The notes beneath the pieces are model-generated. The model was not told the DNA's origin. It searched no databases and was given only the letters and a program-made list of their open reading frames with translations. A DNA stretch of 27,962 bases from a virus: positions 1 to 27,962 of IMG/VR virus record IMGVR_UViG_3300010157_000203; one strand, 5' to 3'. Positions 6,163 to 15,734 of this stretch are shown piece after piece; positions within the stretch are counted from its first letter, which is position 1, and every line of letters starts with the position of its first letter. A program made the translations under genes and the position numbers.

Positions 6163-8029
6163 TACTAAAGCGGTACAATACTTAAATAAGGATTTTGATA
6201 GTTTAAAAGCACAGTTAGTTAACTTTGCAAAAACCTACTACCCTAACACATATAATGATTTCACAGATGCCTCACCAGGTATGATGCTTATTGAAATGGC
6301 ATCTTATGTAGGTGATATTCTTTCATTTTATACTGATAACCAAATACAAGAGAACTTCTTACAATTTGCTAAACAAAGGAAAAACTTATTAGCTATAGCT
6401 TATAATTTTGGGTATCGTCCTAAAGTTACTAGTGCTGCCTCTGTGGAAGTTACTGTATTTCAATCTATACCTTCTACTATAGTAAATAGTCAATACATAC
6501 CAGATTTTAGTTATGCTCTAATTTTAGAAGAAGGAACACAATTACAATCTACAATAGGAAACACACCTTTTTATATTAATGATAAAGTAGATTTTTCAAA
6601 TTCAGGTTCATCCCCATTAAATATTTCTGTGTTAAATTATGATATTAATGGTAATCCTTTATTTTATTTACTTCAAAAAACAACGCAAGCTACGGCTGGA
6701 ACTTTAACTACGACTACATTTACATTTAACAATCCTGAGCGTTTCCCTACCGTTACTCTTAATGATACTAACATAATTTCATTGGTTAGTGCAGTTGATT
6801 CTAATAATAATAAATGGTATGAAGTACCTTATTTGGCTCAAGATACTATTTTTGAAGCTACTGAAAATACTGCTACAAATTCTCCATCCCTAGCTCAATA
6901 CAGTAATACTACTCCATATTTACTTAAATTAAAAAAAGTACCTAGAAGATTTGTTTCACGTTTTAAAACAAACAATTCACTAGAACTACAATTTGGCCCT
7001 GGAGTATCATCAGGAGCTGATGAAGAAATCATTCCTAATCCTGATAATATAGGTTTAGGTTTACCTTATGGGGTAGATAAAATGATGACAGCCTGGGATC
7101 CTTCAAACTTTTTATATACACAGACTTACGGTTTAGCCCCTTCAAATACTACTTTAACAGTAACTTATTTAAAAGGTGGAGGAGCTACTTCAAATATACC
7201 TTCTAATACATTAACTAAAAAAATAGGTGGTAATACTACATTTTCTGGAACTAGTTTAGACCCTACTATGAGTACTACAGTACTTAATTCTCTTGCTTTC
7301 ACTAATGATAGTGCAGCAGTAGGGGGTGGAGACGGAGATACAAATGAAGAAATAAGACAAAATTCATTAGCAATGTATCCTACTCAATTAAGAACCATTA
7401 CAACTGATGATTATATTATTAGAACCTTATCTTTACCTTCTAAATTTGGTTTAATTTCTAAAGCATACCCTACCCAAGATACTGGAATAAGTGTTAATTA
7501 CCCAACAGACCTATTAGCTACTCAAAATCCTAATGCTATTTCATTATATATCTTATCTAAGGATACAACTAATAATTTAACTGTTTCTAGTTTAGCTTTA
7601 AAACAAAATCTAAAAACATTCCTTTCCGAATATAGAATGTTAACTGATGGTGTAACTATAAAAGATGCTTTTATTATTAATATAGGAGTAAATTTCGATA
7701 TTATAGTAAGACCCAATTATAATGGAAAACTAATCTTAAACAACTGTTTAACATTACTTCAATCTTATTTCAATATAGATAAATGGCAAATAAACCAACC
7801 TATCATACTATCAGATATTTACAGTGCTTTAGACCAAGTTGAAGGGGTACAAACAGTACAGAAAGTAACTATTATAAATAAAGCAGGAACTAATTCAGGG
7901 TACTCACAATACTCATATGATATTAAGGGAGCTACTATTAATAATATTATTTATCCTTCTTTAGATCCTAGTATTTTTGAAGTAAAAAATTTAACAACTG
8001 ATATTCAAGGTAAAATAGTTACTTTTTAA
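6155..8029 (+). CDS. 6: Baseplate wedge protein, gp6 / baseplate-J-like
   Basis: Core wedge protein that forms the inner ring of the baseplate with gp25 and gp7. The N-terminus has the wording of the gp6/gpJ family: YLNKDFDSLKAQLVNFAKTY, DASPGMMLIEMASYVGDILS, FYTDNQIQENFL and a GYRPK turn by about residue 90. Downstream motifs include LELQFGPGVSSGADEEI (about residues 275-292) and, near residue 400, a NEEIRQNSL segment followed by an LRTITTDDYIIRTL segment, which match the conserved central part of J-like proteins. The C-terminal 150 residues contain the helix-strand domain that contacts gp7/gpI (LSDIYSALDQVEGVQTVQKV). The length, 624 residues, is close to T4 gp6 (660). The start overlaps gp25 by eight bases. 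Followed by a 41-base gap with a TATTTATA motif. Confidence 0.85.
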   Translation: MANTKAVQYLNKDFDSLKAQLVNFAKTYYPNTYNDFTDASPGMMLIEMASYVGDILSFYTDNQIQENFLQFAKQRKNLLAIAYNFGYRPKVTSAASVEVTVFQSIPSTIVNSQYIPDFSYALILEEGTQLQSTIGNTPFYINDKVDFSNSGSSPLNISVLNYDINGNPLFYLLQKTTQATAGTLTTTTFTFNNPERFPTVTLNDTNIISLVSAVDSNNNKWYEVPYLAQDTIFEATENTATNSPSLAQYSNTTPYLLKLKKVPRRFVSRFKTNNSLELQFGPGVSSGADEEIIPNPDNIGLGLPYGVDKMMTAWDPSNFLYTQTYGLAPSNTTLTVTYLKGGGATSNIPSNTLTKKIGGNTTFSGTSLDPTMSTTVLNSLAFTNDSAAVGGGDGDTNEEIRQNSLAMYPTQLRTITTDDYIIRTLSLPSKFGLISKAYPTQDTGISVNYPTDLLATQNPNAISLYILSKDTTNNLTVSSLALKQNLKTFLSEYRMLTDGVTIKDAFIINIGVNFDIIVRPNYNGKLILNNCLTLLQSYFNIDKWQINQPIILSDIYSALDQVEGVQTVQKVTIINKAGTNSGYSQYSYDIKGATINNIIYPSLDPSIFEVKNLTTDIQGKIVTF

Positions 8030-8037
8030 AAAAATTT

Positions 8038-8068
8038 ATCTAATACATATTTATATTATATATTAGAT
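8038..8068. repeat. Inverted repeat framing a TATTTATA motif
   Basis: ATCTAATA at 8038-8045 is the perfect reverse complement of TATTAGAT at 8061-8068. The 15-base spacer between them holds the TATTTATA motif (8048-8055). In RNA this would form an 8-bp, AT-rich hairpin just ahead of the ATG at 8071; in DNA it could be an operator around a promoter. AT-richness makes chance formation possible. Confidence 0.4.
8048..8055 (+). promoter_or_regulatory. TATTTATA motif, candidate late promoter
   Basis: Exact TATTTATA, 15 bases before the ATG of the DNRLRE-like gene at 8071, inside the loop of an 8-bp inverted repeat. The distance would suit a -10 element with a leader of about nine bases. Confidence 0.5.
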
Positions 8069-8070
8069 TT

Positions 8071-9090
8071 ATGGCTGTATACAAAATATTTTCCGAAAAA
8101 GATACTTTTATTTCCTCATATCGTTCGTCTCAAAACTTTGGTAGAGATGAAGTATTAGAAATTTTTAGATCTGCTTATGATTCTTCTACTAACTTAGATA
8201 CTACAAGAGTATTAGTTCAATTCCCTAATTCATCTATTCAAGATGTAATCACTAATACTATTAGTGGAAGTGCTTATAGTGCTTCTCTTAGATTATATTT
8301 GGCAAATGCTACCTTACCTTCTAATTATACAATTTTTGGCCATAGAATAACTACAGCTTGGGATATGGGGTTAGGTAAATCTGCTGATATCCCTATAACT
8401 ACTTTAGGATGTAATTGGAATTCTCCTTGGACTACAGCTGGGGGTGATTATAATGCCACAGCATACACACAAAGTTTCCTTTATATTGATAATAAAGATA
8501 TTAATATGGATGTTACTTCACTATTAAATTATTGGTATAGTAATCCTACAACTAACTATGGTATTTTATTAAAGCAAAGTAGTAGTATAGAAAGTAGTAT
8601 ATCATCTTCATTTGGTACTAAGTTCTTCTCAATGGATACTCATACTATATACCCACCCCAAATCGAGTTAAAATGGGATGATAGTTCTTATACTACATCT
8701 CTAACCCCACAAACTACATCAGATTTTGTAGCTGTAATTTCAAATTTAAAAAATGAAATTCCTGAAGGTACTACTTATACATTTAAAGTAAGAGCTAGAG
8801 ATAGATTCCCTGCTAGGGCATTTACAACTACTTCGGTATATTTAGTTCCAAAAGCATTACCTTCTACTACTTATTGGGCATTAAAAGATGCTAAAACTGA
8901 AGAAATGGTAATAGATTTTGATACTAATTACACTAAAGTAAGTTGCAATAATGAAGGAAACTACTTTACAATGTATATGGATGGTTTAGAACCTGAAAGA
9001 TATTATCAAATAGTATTAAAAACTGTACTTGCTAATGGTGAAACTATAGTTATAGAAGATCCACTAAATTATTTTAAATTAATTAGATAA
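8071..9090 (+). CDS. DNRLRE-like baseplate-associated protein
   Basis: Residues 1-200 resemble the DNRLRE-type beta-sandwich found in secreted and phage surface proteins: a start AVYKIFSEKDTFISSYRSSQ with NFGRDEVLEI, then TTRVLVQFPNSSIQDVI, an ASLRLYLANATLPSNYTIFG strand pair, DITSLLNYW-like wording (NMDVTSLLNYWYSNPTTNYG) and a closing PPQIELKWDD. This fold usually binds carbohydrate or stabilises fibres. Residues 215-339 look like a separate Ig-like domain (TTYTFKVRARDRFPARAF and a final EPERYYQIVLKT). No signal peptide is present, as expected for a virion protein. Placement between gp6 and the gp7/gpI-like giant suggests a wedge-bound ornament or fibre attachment protein. It overlaps the next ATG (TAATGG). 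The domain call is from pattern memory. Confidence 0.6.
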   Translation: MAVYKIFSEKDTFISSYRSSQNFGRDEVLEIFRSAYDSSTNLDTTRVLVQFPNSSIQDVITNTISGSAYSASLRLYLANATLPSNYTIFGHRITTAWDMGLGKSADIPITTLGCNWNSPWTTAGGDYNATAYTQSFLYIDNKDINMDVTSLLNYWYSNPTTNYGILLKQSSSIESSISSSFGTKFFSMDTHTIYPPQIELKWDDSSYTTSLTPQTTSDFVAVISNLKNEIPEGTTYTFKVRARDRFPARAFTTTSVYLVPKALPSTTYWALKDAKTEEMVIDFDTNYTKVSCNNEGNYFTMYMDGLEPERYYQIVLKTVLANGETIVIEDPLNYFKLIR

Positions 9091-9431
9091 TGGCCGAAAT
9101 CATCCCATTAAATAGAAATGTTTATGGTAAAATAACTTACCCTAATATAATTAACACTGAATTCTCTCAATTAACTAAACCTACAACCCAAGTAACTGCG
9201 TCTGTAGTAACCGTAGAACAATTTTTTAAAGAATACAATGACTTATTTTATGAAATACCGACAGAAGGTACATTTAACTCACATTTAGAACTAATAAAAA
9301 GAAGTACTGAATATGTAGGTGTAAACCAGAACTCAGGAGAAATAGATGCCCTGCTAGACGAGATTAATCAATTAAGACTAGAAAATCTAACATTACAACA
9401 AACTGTAGATGATTTAACAAAATCTAAATAA
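9090..9431 (+). CDS. Small structural protein with C-terminal coiled coil (113 aa)
   Basis: The first 45 residues are extended and polar (IPLNRNVYGKITYPNIINTE). Residues 42-80 contain VEQFFKEYNDLFYEIPTEGT and the segment SHLELIKRSTEYVG. Residues 83-110 are a clear coiled coil (EIDALLDEINQLRLENLTLQ, QTVDDL) with leucine/isoleucine every three to four positions. It is joined on both sides by single-base TAATG overlaps to the DNRLRE-like gene and the giant wedge gene. This strongly suggests a fixed stoichiometry in the same sub-assembly, perhaps as a trimeric connector that ties an ornament to the wedge. No named family recognised. Confidence 0.6.
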   Translation: MAEIIPLNRNVYGKITYPNIINTEFSQLTKPTTQVTASVVTVEQFFKEYNDLFYEIPTEGTFNSHLELIKRSTEYVGVNQNSGEIDALLDEINQLRLENLTLQQTVDDLTKSK

Positions 9432-12400
9432 TGGAAATTACCAACATATCAAATATTGATTCAACTCAATTTTCAAACCAAAATTATACTTCAAAAGATG
9501 AAGCTTTATTAAACTCATTAAATGTAAGTAAAGAATTTGGTTTACCTGAAGATAATGTAGAATTACATATAATCTCACCAAACGGTGAGTTATTAGATAT
9601 TGTATATGATTTTAAAAACTATACTATATCAAAAACCAACGAAGGGACCCCATTATATAGTCAAATTATAGTTGATCCTAAAACCGATCTAGAATCATTT
9701 GGTTTAATGCAGGGGCAATATGATGTAGTTTATAATTTTTATAGAACTCTATTCTCAAGCTCAGAAGCTAACCAATTTTACATTACCGAAATATCATCAG
9801 ACAGAACTGAAATTAAAGTTTCTACTAATAATACTTCATATACTGCTTTAGGTCAATCATATTTAACATTTATTGCTGAAAGAAATTCAAGAGCATTTTA
9901 TAGTGATTTCATTTTAAATCTAGGTGATAATAAAACTTTTATTGGAGTAAATGTTGCTTTTGATAATATAAATCAAACATTACCAAGTTTATATATCAAA
10001 TTATATGAACCCTTACCAACAAGCGTTACTCTAAAAGATACATTCTGGTTAGTAGAAAGTATTTCGGATCCCCATGCTTTTCAAGTTACTACAGATTTCA
10101 TTGCAGAAGCCACTACTGATAGTTCTCCATTAAGAGGACCTAATATTAATATTGAATTAGCAGAAAAAGCTAATCTAACAACCCCTTATTTAAACCTATC
10201 TACTCTATTAAGTTCGGATATTTCTTCATCATACCAACAATTGCAATCTTGGTTAGAGGAGAAAAGCATAGAAATCTCTGTTGATTATAGTGATTTTTCT
10301 AATTTTGTACATTTTTCATCTGCAACTGAAAGACTAGATAACTTCCAATACAAATTAACTCAAATACAATCCTTACAAGCTGATATCAACTCTATAAATG
10401 GGTTAAATATTTCTTCAAGTATAACATATACATCAGCCAGTGTAATTACTTTACAAAATCAAATAGATACTCTTATTCAAAAATTAGATGGATACGAATA
10501 TTATTTATATTATGAATCCGGAAGTAATGCTTGGCCTAAAACCAACACAACAAAACCCTATACTAATTATAGTGTAACCTCCCCAACAGCTATTACTTGG
10601 TTTAATACTCAAATACAACAAGCCTCTATTTATGATAATTCCAATAGAGACTATATTTGGAATAATCTACCAGAATATATTACTGTAGATCAGCAAAATT
10701 CAAACCTAGAATTATTTGTTTCCATGCTTGGTCAACACTATGATTATATTTGGACTTATATTAAGGATATCACTGATTTACAGGTAGCAGACAATAGGAT
10801 TGAACATGGTATTTCAAAAGATTTAGTAGCAGATACCTTAAGAAACTTTGGTATGAAACTTTATACCAACTCAAGAGGACAAGACGACTTTTACATCTCA
10901 TTATTAGGGATAAACCCAGATAATAGTACTTTACCTTCAACAGGTTCACTTAAGATTAATAATCAAGTAACTTCTTCTCAATATACTATTCCGGGTAATG
11001 ATATCGTAAAAGAAACATATAAAAGAATTTACCATAATTTGCCTTACTTACTTAAAACTAAGGGTACAAGAAGAGGGCTACGCGCTTTAATTAATTGTTT
11101 TGGTATTTCGGATACTATATTAAAGATAAAAGAATATGGTGGTAATAAAAAGGATCAAGATGTAATTGAGCAAATTACCCCAAAATTTAATTATGGTTTA
11201 AATTTGCATAATACTGATATTATTGAAGTTGAATCATACCCCTCTTATAAACAATACTTAGATACAGGATTTGATGATATAAAATTTGATACTTTAGAAC
11301 TTAGATTTAAACTAGATTCTTCTAATATACAACCTACTCAATCAGTCATATCAAATAATTCGGCATATAAGGTTATTAACATCAATACCACCTCAGGCCC
11401 AAATGCTAAAATTTATTTTGGTTTATCTAATAATTCAACTTATATTTATTCTCCTTCAATAGAATTACCTTTATATAATGATGATTGGTGGACTTTAAAT
11501 TTAACTAGAGAAACAGGTAGTTTAAGAGCTTCCCAAACTGGTTCTAATCAAACCTACACTTTAACTATTGGTAATAAAGACTCTAATGGAATCCAATATT
11601 TGGCTTCTTGTTCAATTTACAATACGGGTTCTGGTAAGGCTGATTATAATAAGTATGGGTGGGAAAGTGATTCAATATCACCTGGGGGATCTGGAGGGTA
11701 TCCCTATCCTTTTAATGGAATATTACAAGAACTTAGAATATGGATAGGGTCTATCCATATTAATGATTTTAAAGATCATATTTTAAATCCTCGCTCTATT
11801 GTTTTTAATGGAACAACGGGTTCATATAATAATCTAATATTTAGATTACCTTTAGGAAGTGAATTAGATCCCTTAAATTCCCCTAGTAGTGGATTCATAA
11901 ACTCAGTACATCCATCTCCCACAGCTTCATTTTGGACAGGGACAAGTGCTATTTCATTCGCTAACAATGCTGGGGGACTTAGTAATTCCACCTTAGATAT
12001 TAATCATGAAACATATTTAATCAATACTCCTAATATAGGAAGTTTTACAGAAATAGATGAAAAAGTAAGAATTTCTACCCCTAATTTAGTACCTGGAGAT
12101 GTATTAACACCTTATATTTCAATACAAAAACCTGAAGAATATCCTTATTCAACCGATTTAAATGTAGTTGAAGTAGCTATTTCACCTCAAGATTCAATTA
12201 ACGCTGATATTATAGAACAATTAGGTTCATTTAGTATAGACGATTATATTGGTGATCCAAGATTAGCTTCTTCGGATTCATATCCATCTTTAATAGATTT
12301 AAGAAATTTTTACTTTAAAAAGTATTCTAAAAAAGAAAATGTATTTGATTTAATCAAACTTCTATCTTATTTTGATAACTCGTTATTCAAAATGATAAAG

Positions 12401-15007
12401 GATTTTGTCCCTGCTAAAGCTAACTTATCAACAGGTTTAGTAATTGGTTCCCATATCTTAGAAAGAAATAAGATAGCGAGACACGAACCTGTAATGACAT
12501 TTGTAGATTATAGTGGTTCAATAGAAACAGCTTTTATAAGTGGGTCAAACGGATTAAATAAAGTATATAACACCTCTTATACATCTTCAACCCCTAATAT
12601 ATCAGGTAGTATACAAAGGATTAATACTCAAAATAAAGAATTATTTACTGGTGAATTAGGGGGTACAGTTTTAATAGCTCACTCTCAATCGCAAGATAAT
12701 ATAGTATATGAATTAAATCATATAGCTACTACTACTACACAAGCCTTACATGATAATTTTTATAGATTACCTTTAAATCCAACGTTAAATAACGTAATGG
12801 ATGCAAGAACGTCTCCAAATTACCTTACCATTGATTACTCGGCTAATCCTATTTTACCTGTTAATCTTAATTATTTAACAGCAAGTTTAATTGCTAACTT
12901 AAATACTAATGCTTTTCCATTCTTAAGAGCAACTGTTCAAGACAGTAATTATACTTTAAAAAGACATATTGACCCAAGATATAATGGGAGTAAATTATTT
13001 AATACTCAAAACAACATCTATACTGATGGGGATATTTCATATGGTAATTCTCCTGTAATTGATTATAATTCAGTTAAATTTGCTTACTTTAAAGAAATAA
13101 CTTCCCAATCATTAACTTTTCCTGGAAGAGTAAATGCAAATATTAAGTACTTAATAGATAGTGCTTCTAATGTAATTGAGTTAACAGAAGCAAATAAAAA
13201 TCTTTTTGATGTACAATCTACTTTTAATAGAGTAGATGCTAATATATCTTTAGATAATGTAAATCAACCCTCAAAACAAAAATCATTAAATGGTTTAAAA
13301 CCAATTTATGCAGGAGGGTTCAAATATTATCCTATATTACAAAATATAAATCCTACATCAGGAAGTATTTCTTTTAATTTATCTACTCCAATGCAGATTA
13401 ATAATCCCTCAGGTTCAGGTTCATCTGCTCCAGTACCTTTAATTGGAGGATTACAAATCCAAAATTATAGTTTAACAAACCCGATTATTTCATCTCCTTT
13501 AAATACTGCTCAAACCACACTTTTAGCTACTTTAGACTCAACTATTACTGTTAGTGTTAAAAAAACAGCTAATTTTCTTGGAGATATATATCAAAAAGTA
13601 TCAGGAAGTATTACATTTGAGTTTTTGATTTCATCAGGAAACCCTACTGGAGCCTTCCCTATATATTATGGTTTTTCTAATCAAATAGTATTTACCCCAA
13701 CAACCTTAGGAAATTTTGGACAAGATTATGGACATGAATTTCCTAATGATGTTATACAACGTGTTGAAGTTCCTGCTGGTTTTCAAGTAACATCTTGGCA
13801 ATATGGAAATGGAAATACCATACAAACCACTATTGGACCAGGTACAGGATCTGGAGGGGTATATAATAACGGATATGAGGGAGTAGATAATACCTCTATA
13901 TCAACTATAGATTCATCAGCCTCCCTAGCTACTTCTAATATTACAAACCAATTTAATCCTTTAGGTATTGTAAAAGCATTTTTAGTAGGGAGTACTCCAA
14001 ATCCAATAGATAATAGTATTTCTTATGCTTCTACTATATTTACAAACCCTACTATACCTTTAACAGGGATTAATGGTAATAATACTTTAGGGTGTAAAGT
14101 TACTTATTACATTGAGGCTATGATTAAAGTTCCTCAAACAGTAGGGTATCTTGAAACTTATACAACAACCTTATTAAATTTAAATAATCTTGAAGCTTCT
14201 ATAAAAGGTATATTACAATTTACTAGTATAGTTAATAATAAGATAAGTGTAACAACCCCACCAAAAATTAATTACCCTATATTTTCTAGCACTCCCTTCT
14301 ATAATGGAACCCCACCAATTTATAATTATAATTATGTTATAGTAGATAATGGATTTGTTTCGGGTTCAGGAGGTGCTAACCATTATTTTGAAAGAGGTTT
14401 ATATGGGTATGATAGTGATTATAATATAACGGGTTCCGACTATTATTATCTAACAGCTTCATATGATTTATCTACTTTTTATTATAATAATATAATAAAT
14501 CCTATAAATAATACATTAAATCCTTTTATTCAAATAGAAACTACATCTTCTCAAGCCTCCTTTGTAAACTATGAAAATATTGAAAATAAATTCCTACCTA
14601 AACCAGGAGATTTAATTAGATTTTATGACCATGATAGAAATATATTCCCAATAGAATTTGAAAGAGAAATTATAAAAATACTACCTCCAATAAACACCCC
14701 AAGTGGTTCAAATAATAGACTAGTATTTAAATTATCAGGTACTATAAATAATCAATCATGTGTTGATTATATAAAATCAATCCAAAACTTTATCTTCATG
14801 TCTAAAGTAGAAGATGAAACTAATGTAATCCTATTCACTGATAAAAACTTAGGACAAACATCAGCAGGTATTTTACTTCCTGAATATTTAGATAAACAGA
14901 CTAAAGACGATGCTGGTAATATTGTTAAAAGATTAAAATCACAAAATTTATTAGATGTTGGTCAAACTACTTACACTATTAGTGATATTAATGGAGGTGG
15001 ATTTTAA
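9431..15007 (+). CDS. Giant gp7/gpI-like baseplate wedge protein with LamG-like domain
   Basis: The longest gene here (1858 residues). Around residues 410-570 it has a segment like P2 gpI / T4 gp7: LELFVSMLGQHYDYIWTYIK, then NLPYLLKTKGTRRGLRALIN and CFGISDTILKIKEYGG. The K-G-T-x-x-G-L-x-x-L-x-x-x-x-G-I pattern is the tail-protein-I signature, and the gene follows gp25 and gp6 in the standard order. Residues about 615-815 look like a LamG/concanavalin-type beta-sandwich (TLELRFKLDSS, DWWTLNLTRETG, ELRIWIGSIHINDFKDHI, LIFRLPLG), possibly glycan-binding. Residues 930-1010 resume a tail-type helical region (YFKKYSKKENVFDLIKLLSY). The rest is serine/asparagine-rich beta structure without a recognised family. 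T4 gp7 is about 1030 residues, so roughly 800 residues are extra, probably surface-exposed domains. No internal stop or frameshift is seen. Confidence 0.65.
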   Translation: MEITNISNIDSTQFSNQNYTSKDEALLNSLNVSKEFGLPEDNVELHIISPNGELLDIVYDFKNYTISKTNEGTPLYSQIIVDPKTDLESFGLMQGQYDVVYNFYRTLFSSSEANQFYITEISSDRTEIKVSTNNTSYTALGQSYLTFIAERNSRAFYSDFILNLGDNKTFIGVNVAFDNINQTLPSLYIKLYEPLPTSVTLKDTFWLVESISDPHAFQVTTDFIAEATTDSSPLRGPNINIELAEKANLTTPYLNLSTLLSSDISSSYQQLQSWLEEKSIEISVDYSDFSNFVHFSSATERLDNFQYKLTQIQSLQADINSINGLNISSSITYTSASVITLQNQIDTLIQKLDGYEYYLYYESGSNAWPKTNTTKPYTNYSVTSPTAITWFNTQIQQASIYDNSNRDYIWNNLPEYITVDQQNSNLELFVSMLGQHYDYIWTYIKDITDLQVADNRIEHGISKDLVADTLRNFGMKLYTNSRGQDDFYISLLGINPDNSTLPSTGSLKINNQVTSSQYTIPGNDIVKETYKRIYHNLPYLLKTKGTRRGLRALINCFGISDTILKIKEYGGNKKDQDVIEQITPKFNYGLNLHNTDIIEVESYPSYKQYLDTGFDDIKFDTLELRFKLDSSNIQPTQSVISNNSAYKVININTTSGPNAKIYFGLSNNSTYIYSPSIELPLYNDDWWTLNLTRETGSLRASQTGSNQTYTLTIGNKDSNGIQYLASCSIYNTGSGKADYNKYGWESDSISPGGSGGYPYPFNGILQELRIWIGSIHINDFKDHILNPRSIVFNGTTGSYNNLIFRLPLGSELDPLNSPSSGFINSVHPSPTASFWTGTSAISFANNAGGLSNSTLDINHETYLINTPNIGSFTEIDEKVRISTPNLVPGDVLTPYISIQKPEEYPYSTDLNVVEVAISPQDSINADIIEQLGSFSIDDYIGDPRLASSDSYPSLIDLRNFYFKKYSKKENVFDLIKLLSYFDNSLFKMIKDFVPAKANLSTGLVIGSHILERNKIARHEPVMTFVDYSGSIETAFISGSNGLNKVYNTSYTSSTPNISGSIQRINTQNKELFTGELGGTVLIAHSQSQDNIVYELNHIATTTTQALHDNFYRLPLNPTLNNVMDARTSPNYLTIDYSANPILPVNLNYLTASLIANLNTNAFPFLRATVQDSNYTLKRHIDPRYNGSKLFNTQNNIYTDGDISYGNSPVIDYNSVKFAYFKEITSQSLTFPGRVNANIKYLIDSASNVIELTEANKNLFDVQSTFNRVDANISLDNVNQPSKQKSLNGLKPIYAGGFKYYPILQNINPTSGSISFNLSTPMQINNPSGSGSSAPVPLIGGLQIQNYSLTNPIISSPLNTAQTTLLATLDSTITVSVKKTANFLGDIYQKVSGSITFEFLISSGNPTGAFPIYYGFSNQIVFTPTTLGNFGQDYGHEFPNDVIQRVEVPAGFQVTSWQYGNGNTIQTTIGPGTGSGGVYNNGYEGVDNTSISTIDSSASLATSNITNQFNPLGIVKAFLVGSTPNPIDNSISYASTIFTNPTIPLTGINGNNTLGCKVTYYIEAMIKVPQTVGYLETYTTTLLNLNNLEASIKGILQFTSIVNNKISVTTPPKINYPIFSSTPFYNGTPPIYNYNYVIVDNGFVSGSGGANHYFERGLYGYDSDYNITGSDYYYLTASYDLSTFYYNNIINPINNTLNPFIQIETTSSQASFVNYENIENKFLPKPGDLIRFYDHDRNIFPIEFEREIIKILPPINTPSGSNNRLVFKLSGTINNQSCVDYIKSIQNFIFMSKVEDETNVILFTDKNLGQTSAGILLPEYLDKQTKDDAGNIVKRLKSQNLLDVGQTTYTISDINGGGF

Positions 15008-15042
15008 TTGAAAAACTTAATTTAAAAAATAAAAACTATACA

Positions 15043-15050
15043 TATTTATA
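15043..15050 (+). promoter_or_regulatory. TATTTATA motif, candidate late promoter
   Basis: Exact TATTTATA in the 63-base gap after the giant wedge gene, 20 bases before the ATG at 15071. This gap is the longest in the window and the rest of it is A-rich with no convincing terminator hairpin. Confidence 0.5.
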
Positions 15051-15070
15051 ATTGTAATTAACAAAAACTT

Positions 15071-15730
15071 ATGGGATTCTTAAATAACACATCTGTAACC
15101 GTAGATGCAATCTTAACCAAAAAAGGTAGAGAATTATTAGCTAAAAATGACGGTTCATTTAGAATTACTCAATTTTCATTATCTGATGATGAAATTGATT
15201 ATACTCTATACAACCCTTCACATCCATCCGGATCAGCTTTTTATGGTGAAGCCATTGAAGCCATGCCTATATTAGAAGCATTTCCTGATGAAACACAAAT
15301 AATGAAGTATAAACTTTTAACTTTACCAAGAGGTACTGCTAAATTACCTGTATTAAATGTAGGTTATACTGCTATTAGTTTAAAACAGGGTGCTACATTA
15401 GCCATTACTCCTCAAACCTTAAACTATTTAGGTGCTTCTACAGCATTTGAATCTTCAGGTTATACAGCAACAATTGGTGATTCTAGATTAATGTCAACCT
15501 TTACAGGTGTAGGTATTAATACTACCGAAGCTACAACATTAAATTCAACTACTACTATTGGAACAAACGTTTCAAGAACTGTAATTGGATCTACTATAAA
15601 CTTAACAGCAACCACTGTTAATACTCTATTTGGTTCTCAATCTACTTTATCAACTATTTTAACTATAATTGGTAGAGATTCAGGAGCAAGAGTGACTATT
15701 CCTATAACAATAACTAAAGTAACTCAATAA
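15071..15730 (+). CDS. Tail/baseplate structural protein (219 aa)
   Basis: The N-terminal 105 residues look strongly constrained: MGFLNNTSVTVDAILTKKGR, then LLAKNDGSFRITQFSLSDDE, IDYTLYNPSHPSG, AMPILEAFPDETQIMKYKL and a TLPRGTAKLPVL end. From memory this is a recurrent structural module in uncultured T4-like phages, where the 'TKKGRELLA' start is also seen in other baseplate and fibre proteins. Residues 110-219 switch to a threonine/serine-rich beta domain (TTLNSTTTIGTNVSRTVIG, VTIPITITKV) resembling an Ig-like or BACON-type sandwich, probably surface-exposed. The start lies 20 bases after a TATTTATA motif, opening a transcription unit of host-contact genes. The stop is followed after four bases by the next ATG. 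Exact virion position unknown. Confidence 0.6.
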   Translation: MGFLNNTSVTVDAILTKKGRELLAKNDGSFRITQFSLSDDEIDYTLYNPSHPSGSAFYGEAIEAMPILEAFPDETQIMKYKLLTLPRGTAKLPVLNVGYTAISLKQGATLAITPQTLNYLGASTAFESSGYTATIGDSRLMSTFTGVGINTTEATTLNSTTTIGTNVSRTVIGSTINLTATTVNTLFGSQSTLSTILTIIGRDSGARVTIPITITKVTQ

Positions 15731-15734
15731 TAAT

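Noticed and set aside
7522-7716. Minus-strand open frame of 64 codons inside the gp6-like gene
   Set aside because: It lies wholly within a convincing wedge gene, has no recognisable motif, and all supported genes read on the + strand.
11776-11991. Minus-strand open frame of 71 codons inside the giant wedge gene
   Set aside because: Shadow of the LamG-like region of the + strand gene; no family-like features.
15008-15042. Terminator after the giant wedge gene
   Set aside because: The gap is A/T-rich with only short TTAA-type repeats; no stem of useful stability followed by a U-tract.
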